Shown piece after piece: positions 1 to 6,439 of a DNA stretch of 7,753 nucleotides (position 1 is the stretch's first letter; each line of letters opens with the position of its first letter). Below the pieces are notes generated by a model. The model saw nothing but the letters and a program-made list of their open reading frames with translations, was not told where the DNA came from and ran no database searches. The stretch comes from SOIA01 sp964346585 (GTDB lineage: Bacteria; Acidobacteriota; Aminicenantia; Aminicenantales; Aminicenantaceae). The stretch spans positions 1 through 7,753 of the forward strand of contig CAYFVQ010000198.1 in assembly GCA_964346585.1 (NCBI GenBank), in the 5' to 3' direction. The position numbers and the translations under genes were made by a program.

Positions 1-423
1 GCAAAATCAGGATGCCAGATGAGTGTGGCCACGCCGAAAGGATATGAACCGAACTCAACAATCGTGAAACAAGCCAAAAAGGACGCGAAAGAAACAGGAG
101 CTAGTTTCCATTTCACGAATGACCCGGCCGAAGCTGCCGATGCCGCCGATGCAGTCTACACTGACGTTTGGGCTTCTATGGGGCAGGAGAAGGAAAAGGA
201 GAAAAGAGCCAAGATCTTCGCCTCTTTTCAGGTCAACAGGAAGCTGATGGCCAAAGCCAAAAGCGATGCTGTCTTCATGCACTGCCTTCCCGCACACAGG
301 GGAGAGGAAGTCACGGATGAAGTCATCGATTCTGAACAATCTGTTGTCTTTGACCAGGCTGAAAATAGGCTCCATGTCCAGAAAATCATCATGCTCTTAC
401 TAATGGAAAAAAGAAAAAAGTGA
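1..423 (+). CDS. argF: Ornithine carbamoyltransferase, C-terminal part (5' end outside window)
   Basis: This cytoplasmic enzyme of arginine biosynthesis joins carbamoyl phosphate and ornithine to make citrulline. The reading frame is open from base 1, so the N-terminal carbamoyl-phosphate domain lies outside the window and the ATG at 19 is internal. The visible 140 residues are the ornithine-binding domain. ATPKGYEP is seen near the left edge, followed by TDVWASMGQE (the SMG loop that closes over ornithine) and HCLPAHRGEEVTDEV, whose HCLP cysteine contacts ornithine. The FDQAENRLH segment near the end is typical of the family C terminus. The short form without the enterobacterial insertion after HCLPA fits the common ArgF type. 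A lysine-rich tail (MEKRKK) follows the family end. The stop TGA overlaps the putative GTG start of the next gene, suggesting co-transcription. Aspartate and other carbamoyltransferases are excluded by the SMG and HCLPA motifs. What is seen is the motifs; the function follows from the family. Confidence 0.96.
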   Translation, partial: AKSGCQMSVATPKGYEPNSTIVKQAKKDAKETGASFHFTNDPAEAADAADAVYTDVWASMGQEKEKEKRAKIFASFQVNRKLMAKAKSDAVFMHCLPAHRGEEVTDEVIDSEQSVVFDQAENRLHVQKIIMLLLMEKRKK

Positions 424-2504
424 CGATGGGAAAAGAAAAAGAGACCATGGAAATCACAAAAGAGAATATCGAATTCATAGAAAAAGAACTCTCTCGCACC
501 AGCAATCCCCTTTTGCTCCAGGAGCTGACGAAAAAATTGGCGTACAAGAAGAGTTCCGGCCAGATGAGCCAAGAGGTCATGATGTATGACCCTGAATGCA
601 AGTATGAAGTCGGTGACCTCATTTATAAGGAATACGATGAACCCCTAATGGTGAGCAGCAAGGGGATGGAATCATTCAAAGGAGCAGTTGTTTTAAATGT
701 CGTCGCGAAGATCGACTACAAAGACTTCAACTGCGAAATGCTGGAAGTCGACTACTCGGGAGGGGGCATATTCCGGAAATACATCGATTACATGAAAAAG
801 ACCAAAACCCAGGTTCTTCTTCCCTGCAACCTCGAAAACAAGGCCAAGACTCCTGAAAAGATAGATAAAAAAGAAGACCCGAGGCTCACGGCGCTTCCGA
901 TGACGGATAAGGATCTAAAATCCCTTGAAAAGAACTTGAGCACAGCACTCTCCAAATCCCCGAAATTCTTCAACTGGAACGACTACTGGCAACTCTCGGA
1001 GAAACAAGTTGAAATCAAAGAGAAAAAAATAGATGAAATCAAAGCTTTTATCGAGGAAACGAAGCTCTCTGCCGCGACGCCCGAACTTGTGGAAAAATTA
1101 TTTAAAATCAAGAGAACCGATGAGCTTTTCGAACTCCATTGTATGAGCCTGACATACCTCTTGGAAAAAAACTACAAGAAAGACTTTACTTATGTCTCTC
1201 CTCTCGACTGGGGAAAATGGCATCTGAAGAAAACACTCCATTCTTTTTCTCAGAGCTTGCCCCTCTCTGCCCCAAAAGCCAAAGTCCCGCCATCAGTGGA
1301 AGATACCAAGGAAGAGATTTCTCATCCTTCAGAGACTCCGATAAAGATCTATCTCGGGTGGCGAGAAATTCTCTCTGGCGGGATAAAAATTTCAAAGCCC
1401 CTGACTAAGGAATTTTCTCGAGCGCGAGAATACATCTTTACTGATCTTGAAGGAGAAAAGGACTACACGGTCTACTACTACCCCTCCTCCAACTTCATCC
1501 TGGGCTTGAAAGAGTTCTATGAAGCCCACAATGTTCCTCAGGGAGCAAGCCTGACTCTGGAAAGAAAAGAACTGAATCAGTTCAATTTTTGGCTCAAGAA
1601 GTCAAAAAAGAAGATTTCAGTCTTGAAAGTCACCTATGACGCGAAAAAAGACGTGCTCGAACAGAGCGGCGAGGAGGTTTTCACTTTCTCCATTCCGAAT
1701 AAAATCATTCATCTGGAAAGAGAGACCCTGGAAAAGCTTTTATCTCTGATTAAAGACAGAAAAAAGATGGAACTCCCTGATCTCTTGGCCTTCGTTTTCA
1801 AGAATTTTGGCCCGGAGGGGAATAAATACTCCCTCCACTACCTCCGCGCCTATCACCTCGTGGATGTTCTGAAACGCACAACTCAGGAGGACGTTGAAAA
1901 AGCGTTGCTCTCAACCCCGGAATTCTTTCCGTCTGAGAAAAATGCAGGGATTTTCTTCTTCAAAGAAAAAATTGAAGAGGAGGAAAAACCAGAAGTGCCA
2001 GCTGAGGTTCCTGTGGAAGAACGGATTGAAGAAGCGCCGGCTGTTGGGCCTCCACTAGAAGCTCCTGGTGAAGAAATTCCTCCTCCGCAGCAGGTTGAAG
2101 CGGAGAGAAAAGAAGAGATACGAGTCGAAGCGCCTCCGGCACCAGTTGAAATGGAAATTGAGGGAGAAGAAAGGGTAGAAAAGCCGTCTCCACCCAAAAA
2201 AGAAAAGATCTCCCGTAAAAAGAGAATGAGGATGGAGGCAGAAAGAGAGCGACGGGCAAGACGGGGAGTCAAGAGAATCATAGAAGAAAAGATCGAAGTT
2301 GAAGAATCCGAAATGGAAGCTCTCATCGCTATGAAGGAAAAGGAGAAAAAAGAGATTGAGGTCGAAAAAGTAGCTGCTCCTCCCAAAGAAAAAGAGAAAA
2401 AAGCCAAACCGGCTGTCTCTGAGGAACCGGTCTTCGGTCTTTTCGCGGAAAAACTCAAATCGGCTTTAGACAAAAAAGGCAAGGAAAAGAAAGAAAAAAA
2501 ATAA
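420..2504 (+). CDS. Unrecognised multi-domain protein with winged-helix-like segments and a long charged tail
   Basis: I cannot name this 694-residue protein. Residue numbers count from the GTG at 420, which overlaps the argF stop (GTGA). ATG codons at 426 and 447 are alternative starts, and none has a strong ribosome binding site. No signal peptide or membrane segment is seen, so it is probably cytoplasmic. Apparent layout: helical segment 11-57; a beta-rich small domain 61-138 (YEVGDLIYKEY, then FKGAVVLNVV); a helical region 160-280 ending its first part in a strand-like KFFNWNDYWQL; a linker 281-305; a beta-rich domain 306-435 (YIFTDLEGEKDYTVYYY, then GLKEFYEAH); a winged-helix-like region 433-516 resembling HARE-HTH or RNA polymerase delta N-domains; and a tail 517-694 rich in Glu, Lys and Pro. 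Near the C terminus a hydrophobic patch, VFGLFAEKLKSAL, interrupts the charged tail. Inference: a nucleic-acid-binding or transcription-associated protein. The position after argF suggests an operon but no arginine role. That it is a real gene is near certain; the domain reading is tentative. Confidence 0.85.
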   Translation: MTMGKEKETMEITKENIEFIEKELSRTSNPLLLQELTKKLAYKKSSGQMSQEVMMYDPECKYEVGDLIYKEYDEPLMVSSKGMESFKGAVVLNVVAKIDYKDFNCEMLEVDYSGGGIFRKYIDYMKKTKTQVLLPCNLENKAKTPEKIDKKEDPRLTALPMTDKDLKSLEKNLSTALSKSPKFFNWNDYWQLSEKQVEIKEKKIDEIKAFIEETKLSAATPELVEKLFKIKRTDELFELHCMSLTYLLEKNYKKDFTYVSPLDWGKWHLKKTLHSFSQSLPLSAPKAKVPPSVEDTKEEISHPSETPIKIYLGWREILSGGIKISKPLTKEFSRAREYIFTDLEGEKDYTVYYYPSSNFILGLKEFYEAHNVPQGASLTLERKELNQFNFWLKKSKKKISVLKVTYDAKKDVLEQSGEEVFTFSIPNKIIHLERETLEKLLSLIKDRKKMELPDLLAFVFKNFGPEGNKYSLHYLRAYHLVDVLKRTTQEDVEKALLSTPEFFPSEKNAGIFFFKEKIEEEEKPEVPAEVPVEERIEEAPAVGPPLEAPGEEIPPPQQVEAERKEEIRVEAPPAPVEMEIEGEERVEKPSPPKKEKISRKKRMRMEAERERRARRGVKRIIEEKIEVEESEMEALIAMKEKEKKEIEVEKVAAPPKEKEKKAKPAVSEEPVFGLFAEKLKSALDKKGKEKKEKK

Positions 2505-2509
2505 GGCTT

Positions 2510-3595
2510 TCAGAGTATCTCGCGTAAGGAACCCTTTCTCCGCGTCACTCCTATCTGATCCAGCAATTCCAGAAGAGGAATCGCATATTTTCTGGTAAGT
2601 CCGGTTAATTCTTTAAACTCGGCGATGGTCATCTCTTTCTTTCCTGATTTTTTGATATCCATGATGATTTCATCCAGCCATTTGGAATGGAGCAGCAATC
2701 CATCCTTTCCCTGGACGATTTTTTTTCTCTCGATAAGAAGAGAGAGCATCCTATCCAGTTTCTTCGTCGTGAGCTTAAAATGCCTCTGGAGATCCTCGAA
2801 AGAAAACAGACGAAAATCTCCTTTCAAACACATTTCCTCCAGTTCCTTCAGAATCCTCTTATCATCCGAAGTAATAACGACATGGAAATCAGGAAGAGAG
2901 ACCTTCCCTGCCGATTCCTTTACCTGGCCTGTGTGGAGGAGGTGCTTCAAGGCCAGGGAGAGAATCCTGGGATGCAGGTCAAACCTTCTCTGTATTCTTT
3001 CCTGGCTGGCTCCACTCTGCTCAGCATATTGCTCATGAAAATGCGCAAGAAACGCAACAATTTTCTGGCAGAGAAAATTAAAGCTCTCCTGTGAAAGCAG
3101 AAAAAGAGGGTCAAAAGAGAGTATTCTTATCTGTCCTTCTCCCTCCAGTTCTTCGGTCAGTCGCAGTATAGATTTCCAGCTCGAAGAGGAAAACTCCCTG
3201 ATCTCTTTTTCCCCCAAACCGCGTATGCCTTTGTCTTGAGCCAGTGTTAAAAGCATGCTTTTCTTGCCCCCTTGAAGGGCTTCAAGGAGTGCGATTCGTT
3301 TTTTTACTTTTGTCCGTGTTGCTTTCTCCGGATAGGGATAGAGAACATGCCCCTTTCCCAGGACACGTCTCTTTCCTGGCTCTCGGACTTCGAAATCATC
3401 CTTCCATCCCAGAGAAAGGGCCTTATGAGTATGGACTCGAACAAAATGAGGTGCTGGCTTATTTTTTGGAAGAGATTCATAAAAATGGAAAGAGGCAGGC
3501 ATCTTCTCTCCCCGGACACACAGCACAGCATCCATCCGCTTCTGCCTTCCCCCAGGGGAAAAATCGACAGAGGCATCAAAGCTTCTCGTCTTCAT
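2510..3595 (-). CDS. SelB-like protein lacking the GTPase (domain III plus C-terminal winged helices only)
   Basis: This 361-residue protein aligns by eye with the C-terminal half of selenocysteine-specific elongation factor SelB (usually about 610-640 residues). Residues 3-88 correspond to EF-Tu-like domain III (DDFEVREPGKRRVLGKGHVL matches the DRLVLRD region of E. coli SelB). Residues about 95-361 correspond to the four winged helices. The HFHEQYAEQSGASQERIQRRF stretch matches SelB YHEQH...GRERLRR, and the last helix-wing has TGLTRKYAIPLLE followed by DQIGVTRRKG, a SelB signature. The G1-G4 GTP-binding motifs and domain II are absent. Upstream DNA is rnr, so they were not lost by a frameshift here. 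The ATG overlaps the rnr stop as ATGA, with GGAG 8 bases upstream, implying translational coupling. In SelB the winged helices bind the SECIS hairpin; here RNA binding is inferred. It cannot by itself deliver Sec-tRNA. It could be a repurposed RNA adaptor working with RNase R, or one half of a split SelB. Confidence 0.9.
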   Translation of the reverse strand: MKTRSFDASVDFSPGGRQKRMDAVLCVRGEKMPASFHFYESLPKNKPAPHFVRVHTHKALSLGWKDDFEVREPGKRRVLGKGHVLYPYPEKATRTKVKKRIALLEALQGGKKSMLLTLAQDKGIRGLGEKEIREFSSSSWKSILRLTEELEGEGQIRILSFDPLFLLSQESFNFLCQKIVAFLAHFHEQYAEQSGASQERIQRRFDLHPRILSLALKHLLHTGQVKESAGKVSLPDFHVVITSDDKRILKELEEMCLKGDFRLFSFEDLQRHFKLTTKKLDRMLSLLIERKKIVQGKDGLLLHSKWLDEIIMDIKKSGKKEMTIAEFKELTGLTRKYAIPLLELLDQIGVTRRKGSLREIL

Positions 3596-5661
3596 CCAGA
3601 TCTCTCCAGCTTTTTCTGGCTCAAAACCAGGCTCATTCTTCTCAGGATGGGGTCAACAGAAGCCAGGATCACTCTCATCCTGTCTCCCAGCTCAAAAGTC
3701 CTACCGGTTCTTCTACCGACCAGGGTTTTTTCTGAGCGCTTGCGAAAGTAATCTCCGCCTAAATCAGAATACGATACCAAACCATCGACAAAATAATCAT
3801 CAAGCTCCACGATCAGGCCGGCGCTGGTGATATCAACGATTATACCATCAAATTCTTCACCAAGCTTCCCTTTCAGAAACCGGAATATCCTCCACATCAG
3901 AAGCTCCCGCTCCGCTTCCTCGGCGGCTCGCTCCTGCTCGGAACAGTGAAGGGCTATAGAAGACAGAGAGTCTATTTTTTCCCTCTCATTCCTCAGAGCC
4001 TTTTTTAAAATCCGGTGGACAAGTAAATCCGGATACCGTCTGATGGGAGAGGTGAAGTGCGTGTATTCCTTTTTGGCAAGGCCGTAATGTCCTGCGTTTT
4101 CTTCAGAGTAGACAGCCAGCTTCATGGATTTCAGCACCTGGAGGCTGACAAATTTCTCCTCATGTTTCCCCTCAACGTCCTTCAGAACACTCTGCAGGTC
4201 TTTCGAGCTAATCTTCTTGGGAAGCGGAAGGGAAAGATCAAAATGAACCAAAATCTCTCTCAGCCTCTCCAAGTCCTTCAGACTTGGCTGAGGATGAACT
4301 CTGAACAGCAGGGGAATATCATTCTGGCTCAAGTAACAAGCCACGGCTTCATTGGCTGCCAGCATAAATTCTTCAATCAAATGATGGGCTTCGTTCGGCT
4401 CGAAAGGCACGATTGAATGGAGGCTCCCTTCCTTGTAGACTAGCTCTGGCTCGAGGAGGTCAAAATCCAGACTCCCTTGCTCCGCCCTTCTACTTCTCAA
4501 AAGCGATGCCAGCTCCCTCATCAAAATGAGGTCTGGAACCAAGTGGGAATATCTCTTTTTCTCTTTCACGTTCCCCTTGAATATTTTGTAGACTGCGTCA
4601 TAGGTCATCCTCTCTGCTGTTCGAATCAGGGACGGATGGAACTCTGACTTCACAACCTCTCCCTCCCGGTCAATCTCTAGCAGGGCCGAAAAAGTCAGCT
4701 TCTCCTCTTTAGGCCGGAGACTGCAGATGTTGTTGGACAGCTTTTCGGGCAGCATCGGAAGAGTCCGGTCAGGAAAGTAAACACTCGTGCCCCTCTCAAA
4801 GGCTTCTGCATCAAGGGAAGAACCCGGTTTGACATAATGAGAGACATCAGCGATATGGACGCCAAGAAGAAAATGTCCGTTCTTTAGCGTCTTCACGCTC
4901 ACGGCATCGTCGAAATCCTGAGCGTTTTCACCGTCAATAGTCATGCTCGTCCACTTCCGGAAATCCTTTCTCTCTTTTTTTGCCAGGGCATCTATTCCAG
5001 AAGATAGCTCTTTGGCTTCTGCAAGGGCTTCTTTGGAAAACGAAGAAGCCAGGTTGAACATCTTGATAATCACACGCGTATCCACTCCCGGCTCATCGGA
5101 CATGCCCAGAGCTTTAATCAGATGCCTGGTTTTTCTGTCAACTTCCACGATCATCCCGGAACGGAGGGAAGGAGGCTTTTCCCCAGCTAAAGGAATCTCT
5201 TCTGCTAAGGGAGAATCTAAGGGGAGAAAAAAGAGACTTCCCCATCGCTCACTGACAAAGCCGAGTAAAGTCTTTCGCTCGGCTTTCACTATCTTGACCA
5301 CCCGGCCTTCAGGTTTTCCTTTTTTTCCTTTTTCTCGGTACAGCACCTCCACTATATCTCCTCTGCGGGCGCCTGCAGTGAAACGGGAGGGGATGAAAAT
5401 ATCCTCAGATAACCGGTTTTCCGGGGTGACGAAACCGAATCCTCTCAGAGAAAGAGTGAATCTGCCCCTTATGAGATTCGTCTTGGCAGCAACATAGTAC
5501 TTTCTCCTCAATCTCATGACTATTCCCTGGCCTTCCAGTCTTTTCAGGCTCTTCCTTAACTTTTGCTTTTCTCGGGGAGAGAGATGAAGTTCCCGGGCGA
5601 TGTTCTGGAAACTCAGACCTTCCCGCCTTTTCCTGAGCAGAGATACAATTTCACTATCCAT
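3592..5661 (-). CDS. rnr: Ribonuclease R, 3'-5' exoribonuclease of the RNase II family
   Basis: RNase R degrades RNA processively from the 3' end, including structured RNA, releasing nucleoside monophosphates in the cytoplasm. From the ATG chosen here the protein has 689 residues; a TTG at 5679 would add 6. Numbering below is from that TTG. An N-terminal winged helix (about 9-62, LSFQNIARELHLS) is followed by cold-shock domains: first about 68-115 (GFGFVTPE...DIFIP), second about 136-190. The RNB catalytic domain spans about 236-560 and the S1 domain about 609-687. The metal-binding aspartates are present in IDGENAQDFDDAV (D249, D255, D257, D258). The Asn replacing the usual Asp at 252 is not a metal ligand. 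The later signature HFTSPIRRYPDLLVHR is at 541-556. The protein lacks the long basic C-terminal extension seen in E. coli and ends soon after S1. It overlaps the downstream SelB-like gene by ATGA. RNase II is less likely because of the N-terminal helix-turn-helix and the IDGE motif. Confidence 0.96.
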   Translation of the reverse strand: MDSEIVSLLRKRREGLSFQNIARELHLSPREKQKLRKSLKRLEGQGIVMRLRRKYYVAAKTNLIRGRFTLSLRGFGFVTPENRLSEDIFIPSRFTAGARRGDIVEVLYREKGKKGKPEGRVVKIVKAERKTLLGFVSERWGSLFFLPLDSPLAEEIPLAGEKPPSLRSGMIVEVDRKTRHLIKALGMSDEPGVDTRVIIKMFNLASSFSKEALAEAKELSSGIDALAKKERKDFRKWTSMTIDGENAQDFDDAVSVKTLKNGHFLLGVHIADVSHYVKPGSSLDAEAFERGTSVYFPDRTLPMLPEKLSNNICSLRPKEEKLTFSALLEIDREGEVVKSEFHPSLIRTAERMTYDAVYKIFKGNVKEKKRYSHLVPDLILMRELASLLRSRRAEQGSLDFDLLEPELVYKEGSLHSIVPFEPNEAHHLIEEFMLAANEAVACYLSQNDIPLLFRVHPQPSLKDLERLREILVHFDLSLPLPKKISSKDLQSVLKDVEGKHEEKFVSLQVLKSMKLAVYSEENAGHYGLAKKEYTHFTSPIRRYPDLLVHRILKKALRNEREKIDSLSSIALHCSEQERAAEEAERELLMWRIFRFLKGKLGEEFDGIIVDITSAGLIVELDDYFVDGLVSYSDLGGDYFRKRSEKTLVGRRTGRTFELGDRMRVILASVDPILRRMSLVLSQKKLERSG

Positions 5662-5665
5662 CGAT

Positions 5666-5671
5666 TCTCCT
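5666..5671 (-). promoter_or_regulatory. Ribosome binding site deciding the rnr ATG start
   Basis: On the - strand AGGAG ends 5 bases before the ATG at 5661, an ideal distance. This supports the ATG over the upstream TTG at 5679. The site lies inside the extended reading frame that the TTG would open. Confidence 0.65.
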
Positions 5672-5684
5672 AAGAGCAAGTATT

Positions 5685-5689
5685 ACCTC
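5685..5689 (-). promoter_or_regulatory. Second ribosome-binding-site-like motif, upstream of a TTG start for rnr
   Basis: On the - strand GAGGT ends 5 bases before the TTG at 5679, which is in frame with rnr. The spacing is as good as that of the ATG site 18 bases downstream, so either or both starts could be used. TTG is the weaker start codon, so I prefer the ATG. Confidence 0.35.
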
Positions 5690-5723
5690 AAAATCCCATC
5701 TGTCTTATTCATTACAAATGGAT

Positions 5724-5746
5724 AAATTGGGGACAGTCCCCAATTT
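5724..5746. repeat. Perfect 23-bp palindrome in the gap upstream of rnr
   Basis: The left arm AAATTGGGGAC (5724-5734) and the right arm GTCCCCAATTT (5736-5746) are exact reverse complements around a single base at 5735. As a hairpin this would form a 10-bp stem with a CAG loop. It has no T run on either strand, so it is a poor rho-independent terminator. It sits between the 213-residue gene and rnr. From memory, GGGGAC(A/T)GTCCCC palindromes occur as dispersed repeats in several uncultured bacterial lineages, sometimes near IS200-type (Y1) transposases. No transposase is present here. Alternatives are an operator for a dimeric regulator or an mRNA processing or stability hairpin. Confidence 0.85.
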
Positions 5747-5774
5747 CCAACTTCCGCTCGGATTGAATCATTCA

Positions 5775-6416
5775 CTAATAATAAAAAAGGGAAATGTAGG
5801 GGATTTTGTATCTGTCCCTTAAGGCCTTGACTAGTTTTAGCTTGAGGATTCTTAAAAACTCCTCCTCATCAATGATTTTATGCTCTGAGCGCACATCCTT
5901 CTTGACTCTTTCCTTTTCTTTTTCCGAAGAATGGTCCCAGATGATGTTCTCGACTTCTCCCTCGATCCGCTCAAGCTCTTCCTCATCCACTTGTCTGTGA
6001 GAGTACAATCTTTGCGCACGGGAATAGGGATCTTTGAGATACCCGATTTGATCGGGAAGAGCATTTAAGAACTTTTTTATCTCCGCTTTGGCCCGATTCC
6101 TCTTCTCCGACCTCGCCATCATTTTCCTCTCACGGCCTACTCTTCTGTCCCTATGCTGGTCAAAGGCTTTGATAACCTGGTTCTCACAGTAGGCAAGTGT
6201 CTGAATTCTGGTTTTTCTCCCGGGTTTCCTCATATAATTATCGAATGCCCTTTTAACCCCTTCCAGGACTACAGGGAGTGGAATTTCCATTTTTTCCCAT
6301 TCTTCGATGAGATTAAGCTCTGTGGATGAGAGAAAGAAAGGAGCTCCCCGCTGCTTGAAGAAATAGCGAGCAATCGACTGGTAATACTCGCTTCTCTGTT
6401 TATTCTTTCTTTTCAC
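5775..6416 (-). CDS. Unrecognised basic, helical protein between coaX and rnr
   Basis: This 213-residue protein starts at GTG (no upstream in-frame start is available before a TGA) and ends in TAG. I do not recognise a named family. The N-terminal part (about 9-90) has a compact pattern, ARYFFKQRGAPFFLSSTEL, then IEEWEKMEIPLPVVLEGVKRAFD, then an RIQTLAYCENQV segment. It reads as several helices, perhaps a small helix-turn-helix-like or helical-bundle domain. The middle (about 90-115) is strongly basic (RDRRVGRERKMMARSEKRNR), and residues 140-200 are charged helices with coiled-coil character. No signal peptide or membrane segment is visible. The start lies 23 bases after the coaX stop, with an AGGG only 2 bases before the GTG, which is poor spacing and suggests translation helped by coaX. 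Similar short proteins with an RGAPFFLS-type motif seem familiar from deep-branching bacteria, but I cannot assign a function. The basic patch makes nucleic-acid contact possible; that is only inference. Confidence 0.82.
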   Translation of the reverse strand: MKRKNKQRSEYYQSIARYFFKQRGAPFFLSSTELNLIEEWEKMEIPLPVVLEGVKRAFDNYMRKPGRKTRIQTLAYCENQVIKAFDQHRDRRVGRERKMMARSEKRNRAKAEIKKFLNALPDQIGYLKDPYSRAQRLYSHRQVDEEELERIEGEVENIIWDHSSEKEKERVKKDVRSEHKIIDEEEFLRILKLKLVKALRDRYKIPYISLFYY

Positions 6417-6439
6417 TGCCCTTCTTCACGGGACAAAGA

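Noticed and set aside
1883..2482. Long - strand open frame of 199 codons opposite the charged tail
   Set aside because: It is a Ser/Phe-rich mirror of Glu/Lys codons on the + strand. It has no recognisable domain and lies wholly inside the supported gene.
3592..3735. Possibility that the SelB GTPase half was lost through a frameshift or sequencing error at the gene start
   Set aside because: The bases immediately upstream encode the intact S1 domain and C terminus of RNase R, so there is no hidden GTPase sequence.
3244..3751. Two overlapping + strand open frames opposite the SelB-like gene start and the rnr end
   Set aside because: Both lie antisense to two motif-supported genes and show no protein-like pattern.
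4908..4940. Asn in the RNase R active-site motif (IDGENAQDFDD instead of IDGEDARDFDD), as a possible inactive enzyme
   Set aside because: The position corresponds to a residue that is not a metal ligand (Ser in E. coli RNase II). The four catalytic aspartates are all present.
4943..5497. + strand open frame of 184 codons opposite rnr
   Set aside because: It is a shadow of the rnr coding strand, without family motifs. The rnr frame is certain.
5680..5774. A sigma-70-type promoter for rnr in the gap
   Set aside because: AT-rich stretches such as TTGTAATGAATAAG exist on the - strand, but no -35/-10 pair with good matches and spacing could be picked out by eye.
5788..5820. Short inverted repeat AAGGGA...TCCCTT near the end of the 213-residue gene, as a terminator
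   Set aside because: Arms of only 6 bases with a loop of about 20 bases and no T run, inside coding sequence; compatible with chance.
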